Source: an uncultured candidate division Zixibacteria bacterium (GTDB lineage Bacteria; Zixibacteria; MSB-5A5; GN15; FEB-12). Taken from it: a stretch of DNA of 20,743 bases. The notes beneath the pieces are model-generated. The model made no database searches and had not been told where the DNA came from. It worked only from the letters and a program-made list of their open reading frames with translations. Shown here piece after piece: positions 7,768 through 16,050 of the stretch (the stretch's first letter is position 1; each line of letters opens with the position of its first letter). The position numbers and the translations under genes were made by a program. Location: assembly GCA_913009765.1 (NCBI GenBank), contig CAJVYT010000026.1, positions 1-20,743 of the forward strand, in the 5' to 3' direction.

Positions 7768-8733
7768 CTAAAACGCAAAAATAAATATTTTTGATGCTTT
7801 TGGGTCTGTAATATATATCTGTCTTTGAATAATATCTATAGCAATACCGGAGGGATTTAAAAAAAGAGAATCTTTAGGGTATGAATTTATATATGTACCT
7901 GTTGGGTTATACATGTGTATTTGTCGATTACTCGCATCTAAGGCGTGTAGCCGTCCTTGATTGCGAATTCCACTTGGATCAAAAGATGCTTCATCTTTTT
8001 CCAACAGTTTTACATCTATCATATTATCATAAGCAAAGCCTTGAATTGCCAACTTTGCCTCTGTTGAAATTGAATCAAATTGATAAATATAATTTCCGGC
8101 ACAGGTGAAGACATCAATTGTTCCAGTAATAGCGTTACCTACATATAATCTTCCATCACGAGTTACAATAACCGCAGATGGAAACCGAATTTTATGGGTT
8201 GTATCTTTTGGTATAGTCAGAATAAGTTCACCGAGTTCGGTAATATCCTCTGTGTTTACTAAAGAAACAGCCAAAACTGATTTTTGCATAATATCTGTTA
8301 CATAGGCAACTTTTCTGAATATGGCGACATCATAGGGAAATAATTTTGTTACGTTGTCAGGCATTGTGTCAAAAGAATTTATAACTTTACCGTCTCTTGT
8401 GTAAAGTATAACTCTGTTTTTAGTATATTCTGTAACAACGATAAATGAGTCTCCTACATAAAATGAAGTAGGGTAGACAGAATCTAAATGTGTTAGCGGG
8501 ATTGATGAAATAAAGTTAAGACTTAAATCATACATATCAATTGCGGGTTTATTCAGATAAGAAATAAAAAGAGTGTCATGATAGTTTCTGATACGGTTTG
8601 GCTGGTCACCATTTTCAAATAGCTTTGTATTTACAAGAGTAGGTATATTACTGTAATAATCGACTTTTTGTTTTTTGCCGCAAGAGATTAGCAGGGTTAC
8701 AAAAAAAATAAATATAACAATCAGTCTTCTCAT
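7768..8733 (-). CDS. NHL/six-bladed-propeller-like lipoprotein
   Basis: The protein has 321 residues from ATG 8733, which has GGAG at good spacing. The frame is open to 8757, but that adds eight residues ahead of the signal peptide. The N-terminus is a lipoprotein signal with lipobox L15-I-S-C18 followed by GKK, so the mature protein should be lipid-anchored in the cell envelope. The rest is a string of beta-propeller-like blades with NHL-style strands (RDGRLYVGNA near the middle, PSGIAIDIIQRQIYITDP at the end), ending FIFAF. It is more diverged than the other propellers of the locus. It follows the operon A giant cytochrome after 82 nt and may be its last gene or have its own promoter. A scaffold role beside the cytochromes is inferred from context only. 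Confidence 0.8.
   Translation of the reverse strand: MRRLIVIFIFFVTLLISCGKKQKVDYYSNIPTLVNTKLFENGDQPNRIRNYHDTLFISYLNKPAIDMYDLSLNFISSIPLTHLDSVYPTSFYVGDSFIVVTEYTKNRVILYTRDGKVINSFDTMPDNVTKLFPYDVAIFRKVAYVTDIMQKSVLAVSLVNTEDITELGELILTIPKDTTHKIRFPSAVIVTRDGRLYVGNAITGTIDVFTCAGNYIYQFDSISTEAKLAIQGFAYDNMIDVKLLEKDEASFDPSGIRNQGRLHALDASNRQIHMYNPTGTYINSYPKDSLFLNPSGIAIDIIQRQIYITDPKASKIFIFAF
7776..7793. terminator. AT-rich palindrome at the convergent gene ends, possible weak bidirectional terminator
   Basis: CAAAAATA, AA, TATTTTTG forms an 8-bp inverted repeat just inside the 3' end of the minus-strand lipoprotein gene and 13 nt past the plus-strand stop. The stem is almost entirely A-T and there is no strong U-tract after it, so it may be incidental to the codons for KIFIF. 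Confidence 0.25.
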
Positions 8734-8754
8734 AGAAATCTCCAATAAAACACA

Positions 8755-8773
8755 CACTTACATACAGTAAGTG
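8755..8773. repeat. 7-bp perfect inverted repeat upstream of the NHL lipoprotein gene
   Basis: CACTTAC and GTAAGTG are separated by 5 nt, 22 nt upstream of ATG 8733. On the minus strand the hairpin is followed by a mixed TG/T stretch, so it could be a weak terminator of operon A, an attenuator, or a dimeric-regulator operator. It lies in the only sizeable gap of the minus-strand cluster between 20576 and 7768. Confidence 0.4.
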
Positions 8774-8775
8774 CG

Positions 8776-8805
8776 TAATTTCAATTAATTTATGAGTTTT
8801 GTCAA
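8776..8805 (-). promoter_or_regulatory. Weak candidate promoter for the NHL lipoprotein gene
   Basis: A perfect TTGACA (8800-8805 on the minus strand) lies just past the operon A giant-cytochrome stop. The best -10 at 18-nt spacing is AAATTA (8776-8781), which is poor. Together with the downstream inverted repeat it suggests the lipoprotein gene might be separately controlled. Confidence 0.3.
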
Positions 8806-8815
8806 CAATTTAGAC

Positions 8816-11800
8816 TTAGTAAGACTTTGGGTCATGATCTTTGCCGTGGCAGGTAACATAACATTGCCCTTGCTCATTTCCATTATCAATAAATTCAAGC
8901 CGTCCGGAACCTGACGGTGTACAATAGGAAGCATCAAAATTAATGAGATGTGTTCCATCTCCTTGAGGAGCAGACGCTACACCATGAGAATCATGGCATG
9001 CCGAGCATGGGGCATCTTCACCCCTAATATGCTTATCATGTTCTTTGAAACTTACATCGTTTAGAATAGATGATCTGCTATGACATGAATAACAAAGAGC
9101 ATAATTAGATGCTGATTCTGTTGTAAAGTCGGCAGTTTCATAACGCATTTTTAAAATAGGTACAAAATCTGAACCGTGCGGACCGGCTGAACTTCCAACC
9201 GGAGCGGCATGACAGTCTTGACAGTTTATTCTTGATGACTCATTCATTGGGGCGATTAACGATGGGACATTTGTGTTGGTTCCAACAGCAGCTACCGGAT
9301 GAAACGACAGCGAGGTAGGCTTGAATTCATCTCTGGTATTTAAATTTACAATGTTACGCTGAACATAAGCGGCAGTACCATGGTTATCACCATGACATTT
9401 TAAACAGACTTGATAAGATTCGGTTACCGGTTTAATGACAGTACCGTTTATATCTATTCCGTCTACACCTACTAAAGCACCGCTTAATGATGGAGCCGGA
9501 GGATTATCAGATGTTGCCGCATGGGGATTATGGCAGTCTGTACACTCCACATGCCTTGGCATTGTCAGTACATCTTCTAAAGGGTCATGTACTCCGCTTG
9601 TTGAAGTTATAGGATGAATCGATGTACGGTTGAAATCTGTTTCAATATCTAATGATGTTGCACTCATACCCTTTATGCTGAAATAATCAAGGTTTGAAGC
9701 GGCGTTCGGATTTGTTGTTGATGAGTGACATTTAAAACAGAAATTTTCTTCAAGAGGTTCTGTTGGTGGAACAGCTCCGGTAGAATCGAGAAACAAAGAA
9801 AAACTTGAACCGTGAACGCTTACTTTTACGGTCGAATTTTGATATGTTTTTGCCATATCGTCATTGTGGCATTTTGTGCAGTTTGCATTAAAAACAGAAC
9901 CATCAGTTGTAAAAGTTATAGGGATTGAGTAGTTGTGTCCGGTAGTTGCTGCATCATATTCGCTTTTTGTTATAAAGCCGTGAGCACTGGATGCTGCGGC
10001 AGTGTTAAGCTGTTGTTTCCCGGGGGAAATATGAGCAGAATGACAGGCAGAACAGCTTGGATCAGGGTCATCATGACATGAAAGACAGACACCGCCACTT
10101 CCGGTTGATTGATAATCACTATTCAGAAGAACTGTATTGTCTCCAGAAACAGGGTCAATTGCCCAGTCAACACGAAGATTAGAAGCTCTTGTGCCAATAC
10201 CGGTGTTTAAATCAGGTCGGAAAATATCATGGTCGACATGACAACTCAAACAATTTTTAATTGTAAATAAACCGCTTGCTCCGGGGGAATAGTCGGCGGC
10301 GTTATCAGCTAAAATATGTCTGGTTAAAAGTGAGGTGCTGTCCATAGCAGTAAAAATCTGATTATGACAAGAACAGGCTAAACCACCGCCCGATTCACCT
10401 CCTTTGAATCCGTCTGTATGTACATGACACTGGGTGCAGTCTTCTCCGTCATGGTGAGAATCAGGAAGTTGAGAGCCGTCATTTCTATGATGTGCTGTTG
10501 TAGTATGACAAACTTCGCAGACTCCGGTTGCTGCTCCATCGGTGGCATCTGCCATAACACCGGAAGTCGGGTCTCCGACAGTTGGATCGGGTGCATTGTA
10601 AGGGTCGCCTATACCAAGAGTTTTAAAAATAACTTCCATGAGACCAGAGTTAGGAGTTTGAATAGAATCATTAACAAGATATATGTTTGTGACATCATGA
10701 GATGAATGACAGACTAAACAATTTTGCCCTTTATGTCCTTGTAAGTTATGACAGGCAAATGTTGCTCCACCGCAGTTTGCAGATGTATGTGAACGTCGCA
10801 GGAGATTTCCATCGCCGATAATGGCAGAAGATGTGATAGTCAACTCTTCAAGGTTATTTGCATAACCATCTGTAGCGGTTGTATTTTGAAAATCGGTAAC
10901 TTCAAAAGACAGATCATACGTTCCGGTCAATTGAGCGTCTCCCGGATTCCAAATAACAGATGCTGTATAATTTTCTCCACCTGTATTAATAATATGGAGC
11001 CCTTGTTCACCGTCTTTGGCGGCATTGACTAAAATCTGCTCAGTGTTTGTATTGTCTCGTATTGACATTGTAATTGTAAAAGTACCGCTTCCGGGAATAT
11101 CTAAATCAGCAAAATTAACTTTAAGAGTTGTAAATTCTTCACCAATTCGGTTAACAGATGCAGGGATTGTAAAAGTTGCTCCTGCTGTAACAGTCGGAGG
11201 ATTGTTTGAAACAGCATCAAATATTTCCATTTCATCAATGTTGTTAGAGTAATCGTCTACTGATGAGCTAATACCATCGGAGACTTCAAAATATAAATCA
11301 TAAAAACCAATGCTCTGTATATCAGGGGGGTCCCATAAGATAGAGGCGGTATAAGACCCTGCTCCATTATCTGTAATCGTGACTCCTTGAGTTCCGTTAG
11401 CAGCATTTGTAGATAGAATTGTTTCGGTAATGTTGTCAGGGTTGAGAAGTTTAAATGTGACATTAAATGCATTGACACCCGGAATATCAGGGTCATAAAA
11501 ATCAGCAGCAAAAGTAATAGAATTGGTACCGATTCTTTCGACACCGGCAGGGGAAGCAAAAACAGCATCAGATTGAACAATTGGAATATTGTTTTCTCCG
11601 CCATTTGCGATTGTCAGTTCATTTAGATTGCTGGTAAATAGGTCTGTATCTGAGAAAACACCGTTTGTAACGGAAAAATATAAATCGTATAGTCCTAAAG
11701 TAATATTGTCAGCAGGATTCCAATCAATAGAGGCAGTATAAAATCCTCCACCATTATTAACAATAGTCAATCCGTTTACCCCACTTTGAATTGAATCAGC

Positions 11801-12061
11801 AATTATAAGAGTGAATTCATTATAAGGAGATCTTACTTTAAAGGTTGCAAAGAATGTATTAATATTGGGTAAGTCTGTATCTTCAAATATAACTGACAAA
11901 CTCGTAGAGTTTGTACCAAATCTATCTACAGATGCCGGTGTAGGAGTAGTTGCCGAGGGTGTGATATTGACAACAGCAAAAGCTGACGGAACTGCTGCAC
12001 CGCAAGTTACGATTAAAAAGATAGTTATTGTCTTGATTAGTATGAGATATATTTTTTTCAT
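8816..12061 (-). CDS. Giant secreted multiheme cytochrome with three Ig-like repeats
   Basis: The protein has 1081 residues. A signal peptide (about 1-29, ending SAFA) is followed by three Ig-like repeats (about 32-152, 160-281, 289-411). The heme region from residue 430 to the end has 13 CXXCH motifs: CLVCH, CEVCH, CTQCH, CLSCH twice, CSACH twice, CTKCH, CFKCH, CTDCH, CLKCH, CQDCH and CYSCH. It also has CX6CH (430-438), CXCH (CSCH) and a terminal CX3CH (CYVTCH), so 13-16 hemes are possible. It is a close paralogue of the 1855-6438 protein through residue about 845, while its last 230 residues resemble the 14341-15402 cytochrome. ATG 12061 has only a distant AAGGAA. The 42-nt gap upstream contains a TATAAT (12093-12098, minus) lacking a well-spaced -35. 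The likely role is a surface-exposed electron carrier at the outer end of the conduit. Confidence 0.93.
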   Translation of the reverse strand: MKKIYLILIKTITIFLIVTCGAAVPSAFAVVNITPSATTPTPASVDRFGTNSTSLSVIFEDTDLPNINTFFATFKVRSPYNEFTLIIADSIQSGVNGLTIVNNGGGFYTASIDWNPADNITLGLYDLYFSVTNGVFSDTDLFTSNLNELTIANGGENNIPIVQSDAVFASPAGVERIGTNSITFAADFYDPDIPGVNAFNVTFKLLNPDNITETILSTNAANGTQGVTITDNGAGSYTASILWDPPDIQSIGFYDLYFEVSDGISSSVDDYSNNIDEMEIFDAVSNNPPTVTAGATFTIPASVNRIGEEFTTLKVNFADLDIPGSGTFTITMSIRDNTNTEQILVNAAKDGEQGLHIINTGGENYTASVIWNPGDAQLTGTYDLSFEVTDFQNTTATDGYANNLEELTITSSAIIGDGNLLRRSHTSANCGGATFACHNLQGHKGQNCLVCHSSHDVTNIYLVNDSIQTPNSGLMEVIFKTLGIGDPYNAPDPTVGDPTSGVMADATDGAATGVCEVCHTTTAHHRNDGSQLPDSHHDGEDCTQCHVHTDGFKGGESGGGLACSCHNQIFTAMDSTSLLTRHILADNAADYSPGASGLFTIKNCLSCHVDHDIFRPDLNTGIGTRASNLRVDWAIDPVSGDNTVLLNSDYQSTGSGGVCLSCHDDPDPSCSACHSAHISPGKQQLNTAAASSAHGFITKSEYDAATTGHNYSIPITFTTDGSVFNANCTKCHNDDMAKTYQNSTVKVSVHGSSFSLFLDSTGAVPPTEPLEENFCFKCHSSTTNPNAASNLDYFSIKGMSATSLDIETDFNRTSIHPITSTSGVHDPLEDVLTMPRHVECTDCHNPHAATSDNPPAPSLSGALVGVDGIDINGTVIKPVTESYQVCLKCHGDNHGTAAYVQRNIVNLNTRDEFKPTSLSFHPVAAVGTNTNVPSLIAPMNESSRINCQDCHAAPVGSSAGPHGSDFVPILKMRYETADFTTESASNYALCYSCHSRSSILNDVSFKEHDKHIRGEDAPCSACHDSHGVASAPQGDGTHLINFDASYCTPSGSGRLEFIDNGNEQGQCYVTCHGKDHDPKSY
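9526..10836 (-). repeat. Duplicated heme module, copy 2 (pairs with 2700-4010)
   Basis: This is the ungapped partner of the block in the first giant cytochrome, 6826 nt away in direct orientation. Spacing of every canonical heme motif, the CXCH motif and the CX6CH motif is preserved between copies. The block ends near the CTDCH motif, after which the two proteins take different C-terminal heme segments. Confidence 0.9.
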
Positions 12062-12103
12062 CTGTTTGCTATTATTCCTTATACATTTACATATTATAAA
12101 AAT

Positions 12104-12805
12104 CTATGGACCGTCAACTGTTCCTGAATTTGAGTCAGTATAGTGTACGCCATGGCAACTGGTACATTTCATCGTTGTTCCGGTACCAAATTGATAATCA
12201 TTTGTAGTATTGCCGTCAGACGGCTGCGGATTGCCGTCGGTATCTAGCGGCGGATTGTGAAAGTCCGAGGTTGACGGAAGAGCTACACCAACCGGATGAG
12301 AAAGAACATTGCCGGTATATGTTTTTACAGAAGTGACATTACGGCTTCTATGACAATCTAAACAGAGTTGGTCGGCGGAGTTGTCCATTCGTAAAAATGG
12401 AGGATTACTATTGGCATGTGGGTCATGGCAGGTGGCACAAGTAACTTTACCGTCTTTTGTAATGTGTTTTAACAGTTCTGCCCCTTGAGGTTGATTTGCT
12501 CCATAAGCAGCGTTGGAAGTGTCAACATCCCAACCATGTGAAGTTCCCAAAACACCAGGTTGTGCTTTTAATGATGAGGAAAAATATTTTGTCATTCCGG
12601 TCCATCCTCCCGGAGTATGACAAGAAAGACAAAGAGTAGAAACCAAAGAATCTGTTGAGTTCACTAATATGTCACCGAGAGTCGAGTGAGTGATATGGCA
12701 TTGTTCGCAGTTTATGCTGGCGGTTGTACCATGAGGATCATCAAGAGCAGATACCGTGGAGGTAAAGATAAGAAGAACGGCGATTATTGTACATATTTTC
12801 ATCAT
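12104..12805 (-). CDS. Secreted pentaheme c-type cytochrome
   Basis: The protein has 233 residues with a signal peptide ending TVSA (about 1-20). Five CXXCH motifs follow: CEQCH, CLSCH, CATCH, CLDCH and CTSCH. Several are followed by an extra histidine two residues on (CHITH, CHDPH, CHGVH), a pattern typical of the doubled-CXXCH family in which nearby His serve as distal heme ligands. ATG 12805 is preceded by AGG at 8 nt within TAGGTTG, where the TAG is the stop of the upstream propeller gene; a second ATG at 12802 is equally possible. The protein is small enough to be a periplasmic or extracellular carrier linking larger partners. No barrel-insertion or sorting signal is seen. Confidence 0.9.
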   Translation of the reverse strand: MMKICTIIAVLLIFTSTVSALDDPHGTTASINCEQCHITHSTLGDILVNSTDSLVSTLCLSCHTPGGWTGMTKYFSSSLKAQPGVLGTSHGWDVDTSNAAYGANQPQGAELLKHITKDGKVTCATCHDPHANSNPPFLRMDNSADQLCLDCHRSRNVTSVKTYTGNVLSHPVGVALPSTSDFHNPPLDTDGNPQPSDGNTTNDYQFGTGTTMKCTSCHGVHYTDSNSGTVDGP

Positions 12806-12814
12806 AATTTCAAC

Positions 12815-14323
12815 CTATTTTAGAAGTACCATTTTTTTGGTCTCAATAAATTCATCGGCAGTCAGTCGATAGAAATAAATGCCTGTTGCTGATTGTTGTC
12901 CGTATATATTTTTACCTGACCAGAGAATAGAGTGCTTACCGGCAGGCAATGACTTATCCATAAGGGTAATAACTTTTTGACCGTTTAAGTTAAATATCTC
13001 AAGGGAAACATTGGACTTATTTGCCAGTGTAAAATCAATAGTTGTTGTCGGATTAAACGGATTGGGATAGTTTTGTGCCAGACTAAAACTGAGAGGTAAA
13101 CCGGAAGTAGAAAATGTTTGGAATTCTGACCATTTATAGGCAGAGTCTGCACTATGCACTCTTGTCCGCCATTGATAATCAGAATGAGTCTCTAATTGTT
13201 CTGTAGTTATCCATTGAGCAGTATAAATAGTTATGTTTTGAAGTGTATCAAAAGTTTTAGTTGGAGCAATGGAATAACTTGATGCGATAAGATTTTCAGT
13301 ATTATCTGATGAGTATATTTCAAAATCAAAAAATATGATTTTAGTTGTAAGTTGTGTTGATGCAGTTGCGAAAAAATTAATTGCCGATGTTTGTACAGTA
13401 TCATAAGGAAGAGGTCTTAGCTGTTCCATTGTGACAGCTTCTTCTGAAGTATTTGATGAGGTGATGTGGAACATTTGAATTTTTGAATTTTCTGTTGAAG
13501 CAACATAGAGAATATTATTTTCATCAATTGTAATTCCGGTTGGAGTGTTGAAACTGATATTGATATTGCCATTTGGAATCATGTCAAGATATTCGCCGTC
13601 TGCTGAAAAGATAGAAACTCTATTTTGGTATCTGTCAGAAATATAAACCAAACCGTTATTACCGACAGAAATCTCACCTCCACGCGTAATCTCACCAATA
13701 CCCGCTCCAAAGGCAGAGAATGATTTGATAAAAGTACCGTCAGGTTTTATTATCCAGATTTCAGAATTAAGCTGGTCAAATACATAGTAATTGTTATTGG
13801 TTGTGTTATAGACAAAACTATTCGGGAATGATATAAAAGTTCCTTCATTATTTTTAAGCTGTATGATAGATTCAATTTCTTTGTTTCTGTTAAATATAAC
13901 TATTTGTTTTGCTTCTGAATCTAAAATTGAAATTTTGCTGTCTAAAATAATATCAATCGGATACAGAAACGAAAAAGTATTTTCGAAGTAATCTGATTGT
14001 TCATCTTGAGACATATCAACATAGGCAACGATATGTGCTTCTAAATCACAATAGAGATATTCGTCTTCAGACAGTTTGCAAATAGAGTTGGCGTCACCTT
14101 GGATATGTAGTTTCTGGCGGTAAAGTCCCTCGGGTGTAAAGATTTTTATCTCTTTTGAAAAAGGTTCCAATACTGTCAAACTATTGTTATCAACAGTAAT
14201 TGAGGAAGGAGCAAAGAGATTATTCTCAAGTGTGCCGACATACTCAATTTCTACCGCATCAACGGAGAGATACACAATTGATAAAAGAGCTATAAAGAAT
14301 AAAAATGTCACATGTTTTCTCAT
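12815..14323 (-). CDS. NHL beta-propeller with type IX secretion C-terminal sorting domain
   Basis: This 502-residue protein has a signal peptide (about 1-23, ending VDA) and NHL-type blades to about 290 (for example NNGLVYISDRYQNRVSIF and TPTGITIDENNILYVAS). A fibronectin/Ig-like domain (about 299-406) comes next, then a C-terminal domain (about 408-502) with NYPNPFNPTTTIDFTL, LEIFNLNGQKV, GKH...LWSGKN and GIYFYRL. This last block is the FlgD-like/T9SS type A sorting domain that sends proteins across the outer membrane in FCB-group bacteria. The propeller should therefore be released or anchored at the surface. It lies between the 7-8 heme and pentaheme cytochrome genes (gaps of 17 and 9 nt), so a propeller scaffold for outer cytochromes is a fair inference. 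GGTG about 6 nt before ATG supports the start. T9SS genes themselves are not in this window. Confidence 0.9.
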   Translation of the reverse strand: MRKHVTFLFFIALLSIVYLSVDAVEIEYVGTLENNLFAPSSITVDNNSLTVLEPFSKEIKIFTPEGLYRQKLHIQGDANSICKLSEDEYLYCDLEAHIVAYVDMSQDEQSDYFENTFSFLYPIDIILDSKISILDSEAKQIVIFNRNKEIESIIQLKNNEGTFISFPNSFVYNTTNNNYYVFDQLNSEIWIIKPDGTFIKSFSAFGAGIGEITRGGEISVGNNGLVYISDRYQNRVSIFSADGEYLDMIPNGNINISFNTPTGITIDENNILYVASTENSKIQMFHITSSNTSEEAVTMEQLRPLPYDTVQTSAINFFATASTQLTTKIIFFDFEIYSSDNTENLIASSYSIAPTKTFDTLQNITIYTAQWITTEQLETHSDYQWRTRVHSADSAYKWSEFQTFSTSGLPLSFSLAQNYPNPFNPTTTIDFTLANKSNVSLEIFNLNGQKVITLMDKSLPAGKHSILWSGKNIYGQQSATGIYFYRLTADEFIETKKMVLLK

Positions 14324-14340
14324 AATATCACCATCATCGT

Positions 14341-15402
14341 TTAATATCGTGCCGGACTATGTGCATGATTATGGCAGGATAGATAACAACTGCCGCTTTT
14401 TAAACCGGTAGAATTATATTGAATCAAATTTGTTTTCGGGTCTCTTTTGACAGCCTCTTTATTAAATGCAATCAAGTGATTATTTGTTTGCGAAGAATGG
14501 GAAGCATGACAGGTAAAGCATGAAGTTCCCGGAATGCCTTTTAAAGGGTCACCTACGATATGTTCATTATGAAGCGGAAATGATTCATTCGATAAAATCG
14601 ATACTCGGTCATGACAGGAGTAGCAGAATTCATAGGCATAAGGTGATTCGTCTGTAAAAGGTTCTATGTCATAGTTTCCGCTTAGTAGAAACTTATTCTT
14701 TGAACCATGGGGTCCTTTGGGACCACTTGGATCATCGTTTGTATGACAATCGGAACATTTCATAACATTCCCCGGTCCGAGAGCTTTGGTTAAAGATGTA
14801 GATTTTCCACCGGTGGATGCTTTGGTGACCGGATGCTGCGATCTGTTTATCAGCGAAAATTGTTTAAAGGCGTTATCAGATGATGTCTCCACTGCGTTCT
14901 TATCGACATGACATTTAAAACAGACTTCGTATTCACTTGTGGAACTTGTCAAGTATTGCCCTGATAAAGAATAACCGGAGACCTCAAAATATTTTTGAGA
15001 ACCGCTTTGGGCTCGTTGATGAGGATTATGACAGTCAACACATTCAGTATGGGTTATTTCAGAAGAAGATGCGTAGGGGAGTTGTTCATCCGGGGTATGT
15101 CCGAATCCGTCAACAACCGGATGGCGATAGGTTTTATTGAATTCATTTTCAATATCTGCTAAATTAACAGTTTGGGCAAGTTTCCCGGTTGCTTTCATTT
15201 CATTTTGTTTCAATTCTGTTCCATGACATTGATAACAGAACTCTTCATCGGAATAAGCAAGCATCGGCTCATTTGCTTTACCATGTCCAACATGACAAGA
15301 GCCGCATCCCTCAAGGAGGTTGGAGGAATTAATATGCGAATATGTATCAGTCTGCAGACATAAAACCGAGAGAAGAGACGCTATAAAAAATATTTTTTTC
15401 AT
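14341..15402 (-). CDS. Secreted 7-8 heme c-type cytochrome
   Basis: The protein has 353 residues from ATG 15402, chosen over ATG 15408 because AGAAAG sits 8 nt from the former and only 2 from the latter. After a signal peptide (ending around TYS) come CGSCH, CYQCH, CVDCH, CFKCH, CSDCH, CYSCH and CFTCH, seven canonical sites, plus a C-terminal CYLSCH (CX3CH) followed by H-x-H-x-P-x-x-Y. The opening CGSCHxGHG...CYQCHG layout is common in doubled-CXXCH cytochromes of metal-reducing bacteria. The last 170 residues align with the C-terminus of the three-Ig giant cytochrome, including the GPHGS segment and the terminal CX3CH, so the giant protein may have arisen by fusion or domain exchange with a relative of this one. 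A probable role is an electron relay in or across the outer envelope. Confidence 0.9.
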   Translation of the reverse strand: MKKIFFIASLLSVLCLQTDTYSHINSSNLLEGCGSCHVGHGKANEPMLAYSDEEFCYQCHGTELKQNEMKATGKLAQTVNLADIENEFNKTYRHPVVDGFGHTPDEQLPYASSSEITHTECVDCHNPHQRAQSGSQKYFEVSGYSLSGQYLTSSTSEYEVCFKCHVDKNAVETSSDNAFKQFSLINRSQHPVTKASTGGKSTSLTKALGPGNVMKCSDCHTNDDPSGPKGPHGSKNKFLLSGNYDIEPFTDESPYAYEFCYSCHDRVSILSNESFPLHNEHIVGDPLKGIPGTSCFTCHASHSSQTNNHLIAFNKEAVKRDPKTNLIQYNSTGLKSGSCYLSCHNHAHSPARY

Positions 15403-15414
15403 AATCATTACTTT

Positions 15415-16050
15415 CTAATAATTGTGACATGAGACGCACACAGCATCAAATGTTGTTTTATTCCAAAACGGATATTTGTCAGATTTAGAATCATCATGCG
15501 GGTCATGGCAGGCAGTACACTGTACATAGCCGTCGGCATCGGTACCGACAATTTTTTCAGGGTCTTGCGGAGGCCATTTGAGATGGCTGTCGGCAAGTGC
15601 TATATTTTGCTCGTATTTTACCGAAACAGGATGTGTGCCGGAAAGGTCCAATCCGACATTTGATTTCCTATTAGTTGGTATTTCACCTGAGACCCCTACA
15701 TTGTTCATTTTAATCGGTTGTCTGACACCCTTGATAGCACCAACAGCAATAGTGCCGTCATGGCAGGATAAACAAAGTTTGGTGGCACCATTGGGTTGTT
15801 CGGTTTTACTGTCCATGGTAGAACGTTCATACGTTTTGAATTTACCGGAGGATGTTTCATGGTTCCAAAGCGGTCCTTCAGAAGAAGTATTATGAGAGCT
15901 GTGACAGAAAATACATACCCTTGTTTCTGATGAGGCTTTTATATCGCCGGTTCCTGAGACAGAAAGGTTATGTTTTGAGTTAAGGATAGAACCTGCCAAA
16001 GCTGAGCCATACAATGTTATGATAAATAGGAGTACTATAGTTTTTTTCAT
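15415..16050 (-). CDS. Secreted tetraheme c-type cytochrome, copy 2
   Basis: The protein has 211 residues with a signal peptide ending GSALA (about 1-19). Four CXXCH motifs follow: CIFCH, CLSCH, CTACH and CVSCH. The segments TRVCIFCHSSHN, PLWNHET, CLSCHDGTIAV and THPVSV match the tetraheme protein at 19400-20065 in order. ATG 16050 overlaps the preceding propeller stop by 4 nt (ATGA), so translation of the two is coupled. This small soluble cytochrome is likely periplasmic and would pass electrons toward the barrel and outer cytochromes. It is the second member of a repeated propeller-tetraheme pair. Confidence 0.92.
   Translation of the reverse strand: MKKTIVLLFIITLYGSALAGSILNSKHNLSVSGTGDIKASSETRVCIFCHSSHNTSSEGPLWNHETSSGKFKTYERSTMDSKTEQPNGATKLCLSCHDGTIAVGAIKGVRQPIKMNNVGVSGEIPTNRKSNVGLDLSGTHPVSVKYEQNIALADSHLKWPPQDPEKIVGTDADGYVQCTACHDPHDDSKSDKYPFWNKTTFDAVCVSCHNY

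Noticed and set aside
12093..12117. Internal promoter (TTGACG and TATAAT) before the three-Ig giant cytochrome
   Set aside because: The boxes are only 13 nt apart, too close for a standard sigma70 promoter. The gene is more simply read from operon A.
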